This document shows positions 1-5,065 of a stretch of DNA of 7,639 bases, piece after piece. The position numbers and the translations under genes were made by a program. Below the pieces are notes generated by a model that was not told the DNA's origin, ran no database searches, and saw only the letters and a program-made list of their open reading frames with translations. Source of the stretch: Candidatus Omnitrophota bacterium (GTDB lineage Bacteria; Omnitrophota; Gorgyraeia; Gorgyraeales; Gorgyraeaceae); contig JAHIUV010000110.1 of NCBI GenBank assembly GCA_018817035.1, positions 1 to 7,639 of the forward strand. Reading direction: 5' to 3'. How positions within the stretch are numbered: the stretch's first letter is position 1; every line of letters starts with the position of its first letter.

Positions 1-779
1 CGCCTGCCATACTGGTCCAGTTCGCCCTGGTCATCCAGCCCTCCCGGAAGCCCGTAATCGTCTTTATGCCATGCCGCGGTAAGGTCGAGCGAGATAGCAT
101 CAGAGATATCATAGCCTAATCTGGCGTTACAATCCTTGGCCTGTAAGTCGCTGTTCGACCTGTAACCATCTGTATTAGAATATTTCGAATACAGATAATA
201 GGAGATTTTGTCCTGTTGTCCGGAAATTTCAGCATTCTCCTGGTGCATGCCATAACTCCCGTATTTTACGCCTGCCTTTCCGGATAAAGTTCCGCTGCCT
301 TTTTTAGTTATTATGTTCACGACTCCGCCTGAAGCGTTATCTCCGTACAAAACAGACGCCGCGCCCCTTATGATCTCTATTTTTTCCACTGATTCCAGGG
401 GAATCTGTATCCAGTCCGGGCCTGAGATGTCCACGGGATTTACCTTGCGGCCATCGACCAGTAACAGCACATTCCTGCCCGCGGTATCGCCAAACCCCCT
501 GATGTCTATAGTAGAGGTCTTAGCGGTGCTATTGTCATAATAATGTATACCCGCTTCGCCTTCTAATATTTCTGATACATATTGCGCGTTAGAAGACTCT
601 ATTTGATCTTTATCTATCACGCTGATATTCGAAGAAGCACTGCCTGCCTCCTGGTCCATCCTTGTCGCGGTCACCACGATCTTGTCAAGGTTGACATCAG
701 AGCCTTCTTCCCCGTAAGAAAATCCGACAAAAACATTTAAAAGCAAAAATATTGCCACAACAAATACCGATCTCTTCAT
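1..779 (-). CDS. btuB: TonB-dependent outer-membrane receptor, BtuB-like, 3' end cut by the window edge
   Basis: Probable outer-membrane cobalamin/corrinoid receptor driven by TonB. My translation from the ATG at 779-777 gives 259 codons, open to the left edge. Residues 1-23 form a signal peptide (KR n-region, hydrophobic core, SYG cleavage region). A TonB box follows at 32-39 (DKIVVTAT). Residues about 45-160 are a plug domain with the usual landmarks: IRGFGD at 93-98, LLLVDGRKVN at 105-114, then VEKIEIIRGAASVLYG at 131-146 and GGVVNIITKK at 151-160. After that the first beta-strands of the barrel begin; most of the barrel (roughly 350 or more residues in the family) is outside the window. 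The start is fixed by AAGGAGG at 784-790, four bases before the ATG. Cobalamin as substrate is inferred from the riboswitch leader and the neighbouring cobO-btuFCD operon. The plug alone does not distinguish B12 from siderophore or haem receptors. Confidence 0.9.
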   Translation of the reverse strand, partial: MKRSVFVVAIFLLLNVFVGFSYGEEGSDVNLDKIVVTATRMDQEAGSASSNISVIDKDQIESSNAQYVSEILEGEAGIHYYDNSTAKTSTIDIRGFGDTAGRNVLLLVDGRKVNPVDISGPDWIQIPLESVEKIEIIRGAASVLYGDNASGGVVNIITKKGSGTLSGKAGVKYGSYGMHQENAEISGQQDKISYYLYSKYSNTDGYRSNSDLQAKDCNARLGYDISDAISLDLTAAWHKDDYGLPGGLDDQGELDQYGR

Positions 780-790
780 TTCTCCTCCTT

Positions 791-825
791 AAAAAACAAA
801 AAACCCCGACTTTTTTAAGTCGGGG
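791..825 (-). terminator. Intrinsic terminator of the cobalamin riboswitch (expression platform)
   Basis: On the minus strand a perfect 9-bp stem (CCCCGACTT / AAGTCGGGG, plus-strand arms 817-825 and 804-812) closes an AAAA loop. It is followed directly by TTTTTTGTTTTTT (791-803). The U-tract ends one base before the Shine-Dalgarno AAGGAGG at 784-790 of the receptor gene. It therefore lies inside the leader, downstream of the riboswitch aptamer and before the gene. This is the layout of a transcriptional OFF switch: ligand-bound leader terminates, free leader reads through. The 5' arm is preceded by CAG, giving the word CAGCCCCG that also occurs in the aptamer L5 region. Confidence 0.9.
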
Positions 826-862
826 CTGCACCCTGTTTTCTTTGCCCTTTATCGTCTTTCAA

Positions 863-897
863 CGGCTATAGCCTGCTGAAAAACCCCTATAGCGCCG
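863..897 (-). promoter_or_regulatory. Candidate P13 hairpin of the cobalamin riboswitch leader
   Basis: Between the aptamer and the terminator, CTATAG (887-892) and CTATAG (866-871) pair and extend through CGG/CCG with a 2-nt bulge (863-865 with 895-897). The 15-nt loop on the minus strand starts with GGG, next to the closing G of the stem, and continues UUUUUCAGCAGG. In class I cobalamin riboswitches a hairpin in this position (P13) makes a kissing contact with L5. Here GGGGUU (882-887) can pair with AGCCCC in L5 (plus 1033-1038), with one G-U wobble. The stem and loop are read from the sequence. The P13 role is inferred from position and complementarity. Confidence 0.55.
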
Positions 898-924
898 TCC
901 TGCGCGGCCGAGTATAAGGAAAAA

Positions 925-1074
925 TATATCGCAAGGTTTTCTGACTTAAGGTTTGACCTACTCTTTGCGCCTTCTCATCCCGGAATCCCGGGACAATGGC
1001 ATGTTGCAAATTTCGTAACCTATTACAGCAGCGGGGCTGTGCCGGATTCACACCGGCTTCCCTTAAACAATATA
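925..1074 (-). promoter_or_regulatory. Cobalamin (adenosylcobalamin) riboswitch, class I aptamer
   Basis: Read on the minus strand, the conserved blocks occur in the right order. GGGAA (around 1059-1063) is followed by GCCGGTG and AATCCGGC (the helix at 1042-1058), then ACAGCCCCGCTGCTGTAA (the P5/L5 region). ATGCCATTG (994-1002; consensus GCCACTG) follows, then GAGAAGG (970-976; consensus GGGAAGG). Last comes the B12 box AGTCAGAAAACCTTGC (931-946). P1 is supported by pairing of 1067-1074 with 925-932, eight pairs including two G-U. It sits between a strong promoter and an intrinsic terminator in front of a TonB-dependent receptor gene, the classic site for this element. The B12 box differs slightly from the common AGTCAGGAGACCTGCC. 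Expected effect: repression of receptor synthesis when adenosylcobalamin is plentiful. Confidence 0.95.
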
Positions 1075-1098
1075 ATATAAAATATTCTATTTTCTTAT

Positions 1099-1127
1099 TT
1101 TATACAGCAACACATAGACATTGTCAA
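1099..1127 (-). promoter_or_regulatory. Sigma-70-type promoter for the riboswitch-btuB transcript
   Basis: On the minus strand, TTGACA (1122-1127, perfect -35) and TATAAA (1099-1104, one mismatch from the -10 consensus) are separated by exactly 17 bp (1105-1121). Transcription would begin near 1092. This is about 18 nt before the 5' strand of riboswitch P1. The A/T-rich surroundings and exact placement ahead of the riboswitch make this convincing. Confidence 0.85.
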
Positions 1128-1138
1128 GAAAAAATCAG

Positions 1139-1301
1139 TTAAAATTGTAACCGGTGAGTTATCAGGAGTAATTATTATTCTTCGAGCGAACGAAGTGAGT
1201 CGAGAAGTCGATTTAGTTCTCGACTACGTCCGCGTTTGGCGGACTTCGCTCGAACAATATTGACACACCGCCCCCCGTTGACTCACCGGTTACTTAAAAT
1301 T
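1139..1301. mobile_element. MITE-like element (147 bp, 1147-1293) with 13-bp TIRs and an 8-bp target-site duplication
   Basis: GTAACCGGTGAGT at 1147-1159 is perfectly inverted as ACTCACCGGTTAC at 1281-1293. Weaker inverted similarity continues inward for about nine more bases. Immediately outside each end is the same 8-bp word, TTAAAATT (1139-1146 and 1294-1301). Perfect terminal inverted repeats exactly bounded by a direct repeat are the hallmark of transposition by a DDE transposase. At 147 bp with no ORF the element must be non-autonomous. It lies between the end of btuD and the -35 box of the receptor promoter, which begins 12 bp beyond the flanking repeat. It encloses a doublet of the palindromic repeats also found before cobO. 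I cannot assign an IS family from the ends alone. An alternative is a large terminator-like hairpin, but that would not explain the flanking direct repeat. Confidence 0.65.
1180..1261. repeat. Dispersed palindromic (REP-like) repeat doublet, copy 1
   Basis: Two inverted units face each other: CTTCGAGC...GTCGAGAAG (1180-1207) and TTCTCGACT...GCTCGAACAATATT (1217-1261), with a 9-bp spacer. The first unit is short. The second has an inner hairpin, GTCCGC / GCGGAC. The flanks TTCTCGACT and CGCTCGAACAATATT recur at 4385-4421, and CTTCGAGC / GTCGAGAAG recur at 4422-4460, so this is a repeat family and not chance symmetry. The doublet lies inside the MITE-like element and between two transcription units. 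It could fold in read-through RNA from btuD. Confidence 0.7.
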
Positions 1302-1332
1302 AGTTAACCTGCAAATCCGGCGTAAGATATAA

Positions 1333-2112
1333 TTACGGCTGGAGTTTTACCAGGAATATGTGCGGACAGGATGTAATGGGGTTTTCCTTGACGATGACCC
1401 TGGTTTTATAGACCTCTTCTATTGTTTTGTAATCAAGGACATCATTAGGCGTGCCTTGTTTTTTTATCCTGCCTTCGCTCAATAATATCAGTTCATCGCA
1501 ATATAAAGACGCCAGGTTGAGATCATGCAATATTGTCACTACGGTCAGTCCGGTTTCTTTATTGAGTTTTTTCAGCAGGGAAAATATTTCCACCTGATGG
1601 CTTATGTCCAAGTGCGTGGTAGGTTCATCCAGGAAAAGTATCTTCGGCTTTTGCGCTAAAGCTTTTGCTATAACAACTCTCTGTCTTTCTCCGCCGCTAA
1701 GCTCGTCTATAAACCTATCCTTCAGGCCAATAGCATCTACCCGTTCCAGCGATTCAAAAGCTATCCTGAGGTCTTCTTTTGACTCAAAGCCCAGCCTGTT
1801 TATATAAGGAATGCGGCCCATCAGGACCACATCCAGCACTTTAAACGGAAACATGAATAACATATCCTGCGGGACAACAGCCGCTATCCTGGACAATTCT
1901 TTCAATGAAATTTCTTTAAGCTTATCCTTTCGCAGATAGACTTCTCCGGCAAAAGGCTCTAATATCTTTGTCGCGGTCCGCAGGAGAGTGGATTTTCCCG
2001 AACCGTTAGGCCCTATTATGCCTACAAAAGCTCCTGGATCCACGCTAAAAGTAACGTCCTTCAGTATCTCAGTTTTTCCGTAACCGCTAAAAACATCCAA
2101 AAAATGCAGCAT
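1333..2112 (-). CDS. btuD: Vitamin B12 (FecE/BtuD-type) ABC transporter ATP-binding protein
   Basis: Cytoplasmic ATPase that powers cobalamin import through BtuC. The 259-aa protein has every ABC landmark: Walker A GPNGSGKST at 34-42, Q-loop Q82, signature LSGGER at 138-143, Walker B ILFLDE at 158-163, and H-loop H196 (TILHDL). The C-terminal ENPITSCPHIF resembles the NPVTGRPHV tail seen in BtuD/HmuV/FecE proteins. I chose the ATG at 2112, whose TAATG overlaps the btuC stop by one base. The longer reading from 2151 adds 13 lysine-rich residues inside btuC and moves the normal N-terminus (MLHFLDVFSGYG) inward. No clear Shine-Dalgarno is present, so translation is probably coupled to btuC. B12 as substrate rests on cobO and the riboswitch-controlled receptor nearby; haem or siderophore ATPases are similar. 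Confidence 0.92.
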   Translation of the reverse strand: MLHFLDVFSGYGKTEILKDVTFSVDPGAFVGIIGPNGSGKSTLLRTATKILEPFAGEVYLRKDKLKEISLKELSRIAAVVPQDMLFMFPFKVLDVVLMGRIPYINRLGFESKEDLRIAFESLERVDAIGLKDRFIDELSGGERQRVVIAKALAQKPKILFLDEPTTHLDISHQVEIFSLLKKLNKETGLTVVTILHDLNLASLYCDELILLSEGRIKKQGTPNDVLDYKTIEEVYKTRVIVKENPITSCPHIFLVKLQP

Positions 2113-3083
2113 TATTGAAAGTATGCCTTTCTTGTTTTTCTTAAAATACACACGAAGAACGGGACGCCTACGAATGCCGTAATAACGCCCACAGGAAGGC
2201 CCTGCGGCACCATTACTGTCCTTGAGACAATATCACACAGTAAAAGAAAAGCCGCTCCCGTAACCGCTGAACCGATGATAAGTATCCTGTGGTCCGGGCC
2301 GATGATCCTCCTTGTCAGATGTGGGACCATTAGCCCGACAAAACCTATTATCCCGCATACTGAAACAGCCACGCTGGTAATAAGCGCCGAAATCAGCAGT
2401 AATATCTTTTTGATGCGCTCTATATTCACGCCCAGATGCAATGCCTCTTCCTCGCCTAATGACAACGCGTTCAGTTCCTTCGCGAAAACAATAGCCACTA
2501 ATATACCGGCGCAGATTACGCAGACTACTGTTACCAGCTGGGTAAAATTAAATATCTGGAGATTGCCCAACAACCACCATATCACTGAATGGCTCTTTGC
2601 GTTACCTGAACTGGAGATCAAAAACATCAGAAGACTTGAAAAAAGAGCGTTTACAACTACCCCTGAAATAATCATATTTTCCGTAGATAACTTATTTCCT
2701 GTCCTGGCAAGATTATAAACCAATATTATGGTCAATACCCCTCCGGCAAACGCCAAGAGGCTCACGGAAATCATACCTGAAAGAAAAATAAGGCCTATGA
2801 CAGCGCCCAATCCAGCCCCAGAAGAAACCCCCAGCACATAAGGCTCTGACAAGGGATTCCTTAAAACACTCTGTAATATGACTCCCGCGACGCTCAGGCC
2901 TGAGCCGACCGCTATAGCGAGAATTACCCTGTAAAAACGCAGCTTTATGATCTCGAGGTATTTCTCGTCGAATATCTTTTCTAAAGGTATCTTTACCTGG
3001 CCCAGTAAAACTCCCAAGACAGACAACAGCACGACACATAAAAATAAAGCGGCTATGTAATTTAACGGCTTAATCTTTGTCAT
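2112..3083 (-). CDS. btuC: Vitamin B12 (FecCD/BtuC-type) ABC transporter permease
   Basis: Inner-membrane permease, 323 aa, of the FecCD/BtuC family, expected to dimerise with about ten membrane helices per subunit. A hydrophobic first helix covers about 8-28. The family signature runs from about 48 (LRFYRVILAIAVG) through LRNPLSEPYVLGVSSGAG at 74-91. A second conserved block, GFVGLMVPHLTRR, starts at 247, followed by GPDHR, near the ATPase-coupling region. The end has LPVGVITAFVGVPFF, typical of the family. Length matches the usual 320-340 aa. The ATG at 3083 lies 14 nt inside btuF, with AGGG seven bases ahead. The stop overlaps the btuD start by one base. These overlaps imply one polycistronic mRNA and balanced synthesis. 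Confidence 0.93.
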   Translation of the reverse strand: MTKIKPLNYIAALFLCVVLLSVLGVLLGQVKIPLEKIFDEKYLEIIKLRFYRVILAIAVGSGLSVAGVILQSVLRNPLSEPYVLGVSSGAGLGAVIGLIFLSGMISVSLLAFAGGVLTIILVYNLARTGNKLSTENMIISGVVVNALFSSLLMFLISSSGNAKSHSVIWWLLGNLQIFNFTQLVTVVCVICAGILVAIVFAKELNALSLGEEEALHLGVNIERIKKILLLISALITSVAVSVCGIIGFVGLMVPHLTRRIIGPDHRILIIGSAVTGAAFLLLCDIVSRTVMVPQGLPVGVITAFVGVPFFVCILRKTRKAYFQ

Positions 3084-3861
3084 AAAAAACCCTGTTCAGT
3101 TCCTCAATAGCGTCAATAGTCCTTGGGCCGGGCCTTAAAAGGATATCAGGGTCGATGCCCTTGTAGACCCTGGCGTTCTTTATGGTCCTTACGGGATCGG
3201 ACAGCTCGACGTCTCCTGAAAATCCCGCGGATATTATGATATCAGGCGCCCTTTCTATCAAAACCTCATAGCTGAACACGCCTGAATCATTTTTTATGTC
3301 CCACGCGACATTTTCTCCGCCGGCAAGCCTTATTACATCCCCGATAAATCTTGAACCGGTAATGAGCGGATCGTCGAATAATCGGACAAAGACCTTGGGC
3401 TTTTCTGTTTTTATCCCGCGCGCTATCCTCAGGATCCTTTCTTTGATATCCGACACTATCCTGCCGGCGTTTTCCTCTTTATGGAAAATACCGCCTATCA
3501 TCAGAATATCGTCGCATAACGCGTCAACAGACTCAGGTGATACTTTTATAACGCCTATACCCGCACGCTTTAAAAATTCCATCATGCCGCTATCCATTTC
3601 AGCGCTGACCAGCAAGTGATCCGGTTTTATTAAAATTATCTTCTCTATGTCAGGGTTGACAAACGTCCCTGCTTTATCAATACCAAGCGCCTCTTCAGGG
3701 TAATTTGAATACGCGTCGACAGCCGCGACAGAATCTCCTAAGCCCAGGGCAAACAATATCTCTGTAGCGTTAGGCGCGAGAGACACTATCTTATACTCGC
3801 CGGCATAGCAGATCCGACTGCTAAGCAAAATAAGGGAAGCCAGGAAAATTTTACCTATCAA
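3070..3861 (-). CDS. btuF: Periplasmic cobalamin-binding protein, BtuF-like
   Basis: Class III (helical-backbone) substrate-binding protein that would hand corrinoids from the receptor to BtuCD. It is 263 aa. Residues 1-20 are a signal peptide (hydrophobic core IFLASLILL, cleavage after CYA). C18 is not in a proper lipobox, so a soluble periplasmic form is more likely than a lipoprotein. The mature N-terminus EYKIVSLAPNATEILFALGL matches the BtuF/FhuD opening closely. FVNPDIEKIILIKPD and a C-terminal lobe (APDIIIS, then LRPGPRTIDAIEEL) complete the two-lobe pattern. The start is TTG, overlapping the cobO stop as TTGA. AAGGGAG stands seven bases upstream, and no in-frame ATG exists nearby, so the rare start is well supported. 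The 3' end overlaps btuC by 14 nt. Confidence 0.92.
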   Translation of the reverse strand: MIGKIFLASLILLSSRICYAGEYKIVSLAPNATEILFALGLGDSVAAVDAYSNYPEEALGIDKAGTFVNPDIEKIILIKPDHLLVSAEMDSGMMEFLKRAGIGVIKVSPESVDALCDDILMIGGIFHKEENAGRIVSDIKERILRIARGIKTEKPKVFVRLFDDPLITGSRFIGDVIRLAGGENVAWDIKNDSGVFSYEVLIERAPDIIISAGFSGDVELSDPVRTIKNARVYKGIDPDILLRPGPRTIDAIEELNRVFYDKD

Positions 3862-4373
3862 TATTCCACTCCCTTCCTCGCTCCTGTTTTTTTCTTAAAG
3901 GGGTGCTTCTTCTCCGTCATAACAGTAATGTAATCCGCGAATCCCTCCATATCGGAAATATCTCCTCTTCCGGTAAGTACTAATTCGAGTTCCCGCGGCG
4001 CTCGCTTCAACATCCCAATAAAGCCTTTCTTGCCGCAGAAATCCTGGTCTATCGCATTAATGATCTCGTCCAGGATTATCATGTCGTATCTATCGCTAAA
4101 AAGCGCCTTTTCCGCGCGTTTAAGCATGTCCGTCGCGGCTTTTTTGACCTTACTACGTGAACTATTTGCCGCAAATATAGGATGGCATTCTTTACACTTG
4201 ATTACTTTTATGTTTTTTAATTTTTTCGCGGAAATAACCTCTCCGCAAATAGGATTTTCAGGCTTAAGGAACTGGAATACGCAGACTTTCAGGCCCTGGC
4301 CGCTGGCCCTCATCGCGAGGCCGAATGCCGAAGTAGTCTTCCCTTTACCATTTCCCGTATAAATATGTATCAT
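3858..4373 (-). CDS. cobO: Corrinoid adenosyltransferase (CobO/CobA/BtuR family)
   Basis: Cytoplasmic ATP:cob(I)alamin adenosyltransferase, which transfers the 5'-deoxyadenosyl group of ATP to the reduced corrinoid cobalt. The 171-aa protein starts with the family P-loop TGNGKGKTT (6-14), then FGLAMRASGQG. It has a Walker B-like MIILDEI, the conserved LTGRGD, and the family C-terminal tail ARKGVEY (165-171). It is slightly shorter than the 190-200 aa of enteric CobA, mainly at the N-terminus. An unusual cysteine/histidine cluster, CKECH, is at 60-64, with further cysteines at 31 and 43. It is the first gene of the cobO-btuF-btuC-btuD operon, with a 4-nt TTGA overlap to btuF, so import and activation are made together. 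No good Shine-Dalgarno precedes the ATG; the repeat doublet ends 11 bp upstream. Confidence 0.93.
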   Translation of the reverse strand: MIHIYTGNGKGKTTSAFGLAMRASGQGLKVCVFQFLKPENPICGEVISAKKLKNIKVIKCKECHPIFAANSSRSKVKKAATDMLKRAEKALFSDRYDMIILDEIINAIDQDFCGKKGFIGMLKRAPRELELVLTGRGDISDMEGFADYITVMTEKKHPFKKKTGARKGVEY

Positions 4374-4384
4374 AGTGTTTTTGG

Positions 4385-4460
4385 TTCTCGACTCGGCCTT
4401 TGGCCTCGCTCGAACAATATTCTTCGAGCTTGTCCGCCAGAGGCGGACGGAGTCGAGAAG
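4385..4460. repeat. Dispersed palindromic (REP-like) repeat doublet, copy 2
   Basis: Two abutting inverted units: TTCTCGACT...GCTCGAACAATATT (4385-4421, inner hairpin GGCC-TTT-GGCC) and CTTCGAGC...GTCGAGAAG (4422-4460, inner hairpin GTCCGCC-AGA-GGCGGAC). The outer sequences match the doublet at 1180-1261, while the units occur in the opposite order. The inner stems differ in sequence yet stay self-complementary, which suggests the fold is conserved. It fills most of the 140-bp gap between the lipid operon and cobO, and may act on RNA ends or simply be a genomic repeat. Confidence 0.7.
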
Positions 4461-4480
4461 ATAACTTCACATTCATAGAC

Positions 4481-4508
4481 CTTACGGCTTATAACTTACA
4501 GCTTAAAG
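4481..4508. repeat. Imperfect 14-bp tandem duplication
   Basis: CTTACGGCTTATAA (4481-4494) is followed at once by CTTACAGCTTAAAG (4495-4508), 11 of 14 positions identical. The right copy overlaps a short palindrome, AGCTTAAAGCT (4500-4510). The pair lies just after the stop of the membrane-protein gene. It may be a decayed simple repeat; no function is evident beyond its overlap with a candidate promoter. Confidence 0.45.
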
Positions 4509-4517
4509 CTGGATCAA
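4488..4517 (-). promoter_or_regulatory. Candidate promoter for cobO-btuFCD
   Basis: On the minus strand TTGATC (4512-4517, four of six -35 bases) and TATAAG (4488-4493, five of six -10 bases) are 18 bp apart. The -35 box overlaps the stop of the upstream gene. Transcription would start near 4481, giving a leader of about 108 nt that includes the whole repeat doublet. No riboswitch boxes are visible in that leader. This is the best match in the gap, but modest; read-through from the lipid operon is an alternative. Confidence 0.35.
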
Positions 4518-5065
4518 AAGGCGGATCTTCCTATTAGAGTCAACGCGGTTACTATTATAGCCGCTATTATTACGCCTGTTGTTGCCGCTAAAAATGTAGG
4601 AACAAAGCGCATCCTTAAAAGAGACGCTATGAAACAGCCTGTCCATACTCCTGTGCCGGGCAAAGGTATACCTATGAAAAGCATCAACCCCAACGCCTCG
4701 TATTTTTCTATCAGGCCTGAGCGTTTTTTTGCCCTCTTGAAAAGCCATTCAAAAAATCTGCGCATATAGGGGGTCCTGCTTAACCTCCCGGAAACCGGCT
4801 CAATAAGAAAATACACAGGCGCGATAGGGAGTATGTTCCCAATAATGGAAAATAAAAATACAATGCCGACGGGTTGCTTCAAAAGCAGGATACCTATAGG
4901 GACAGCGGCCCTTAATTCCGTAACAGGCAGGGTGCTTAACAACAAAATTATTGTCTTGGGGGATAATCCGAGAGAATAGAAAAAATTAAATATTCTTTCC
5001 TGCATTGCCTTTGTCCCTGCGCTTACTAATAATTTTACTTCAAGGCTTTCTTCGGAAAGCCTCAT
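4514..5065 (-). CDS. Small integral membrane protein, COG2426 / 'small multidrug export' (PF06695-type)
   Basis: Predicted inner-membrane protein of 183 aa, recognised by pattern as the family named putative small multidrug export protein, whose function is poorly established. Visible landmarks: LPVTELRAAVPIG at 46-58 (the E-x-R-x-x-x-P pattern), GNILP at 76-80, a basic, probably cytoplasmic stretch about 94-121, IPLPGTGVWTG at 133-143, and a final hydrophobic helix about 157-178. About four hydrophobic segments are seen. The start at 5065 has TAAGG at suitable aligned spacing and overlaps the glycosyltransferase gene by 26 nt. The first 20 residues are not typical, so the ATG at 5005 (163 aa) is a real alternative. 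It is the last gene of the lipid operon, which hints at an envelope role but does not prove one. Confidence 0.8.
   Translation of the reverse strand: MRLSEESLEVKLLVSAGTKAMQERIFNFFYSLGLSPKTIILLLSTLPVTELRAAVPIGILLLKQPVGIVFLFSIIGNILPIAPVYFLIEPVSGRLSRTPYMRRFFEWLFKRAKKRSGLIEKYEALGLMLFIGIPLPGTGVWTGCFIASLLRMRFVPTFLAATTGVIIAAIIVTALTLIGRSAF

Noticed and set aside
1180..1261. CRISPR-like spacing of repeats
   Set aside because: There are only two units per locus, in inverted orientation, with no regular spacers, so this is a palindromic repeat doublet and not an array.
1147..1293. The inverted repeat read as an intrinsic terminator for btuD
   Set aside because: The arms are 121 bp apart and the stem is not followed at once by a U-tract (AATTTTAACTGA comes first). 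The TTAAAATT direct repeats fit transposition better, although read-through RNA could still fold there.
2113..2151. N-terminal extension of the BtuD ATPase starting at 2151
   Set aside because: It adds 13 lysine-rich residues inside btuC ahead of the normal ABC opening. The ATG at 2112 forms a TAATG junction with the btuC stop and matches the usual family start.
2275..2718. 147-codon plus-strand open frame opposite btuC
   Set aside because: It is antisense to a well-supported gene, has no recognisable motif, and its composition reflects the complement of hydrophobic codons.
2713..3039. 108-codon minus-strand open frame inside btuC
   Set aside because: It is a shifted frame of a strongly conserved permease gene, with no domain, hydrophobic pattern or ribosome site of its own.
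3798..3860. Lipobox at C18 of BtuF
   Set aside because: The residues before the cysteine are S-R-I, which do not fit the L-[AS]-[GA]-C pattern. A CYA signal peptidase I site fits better.
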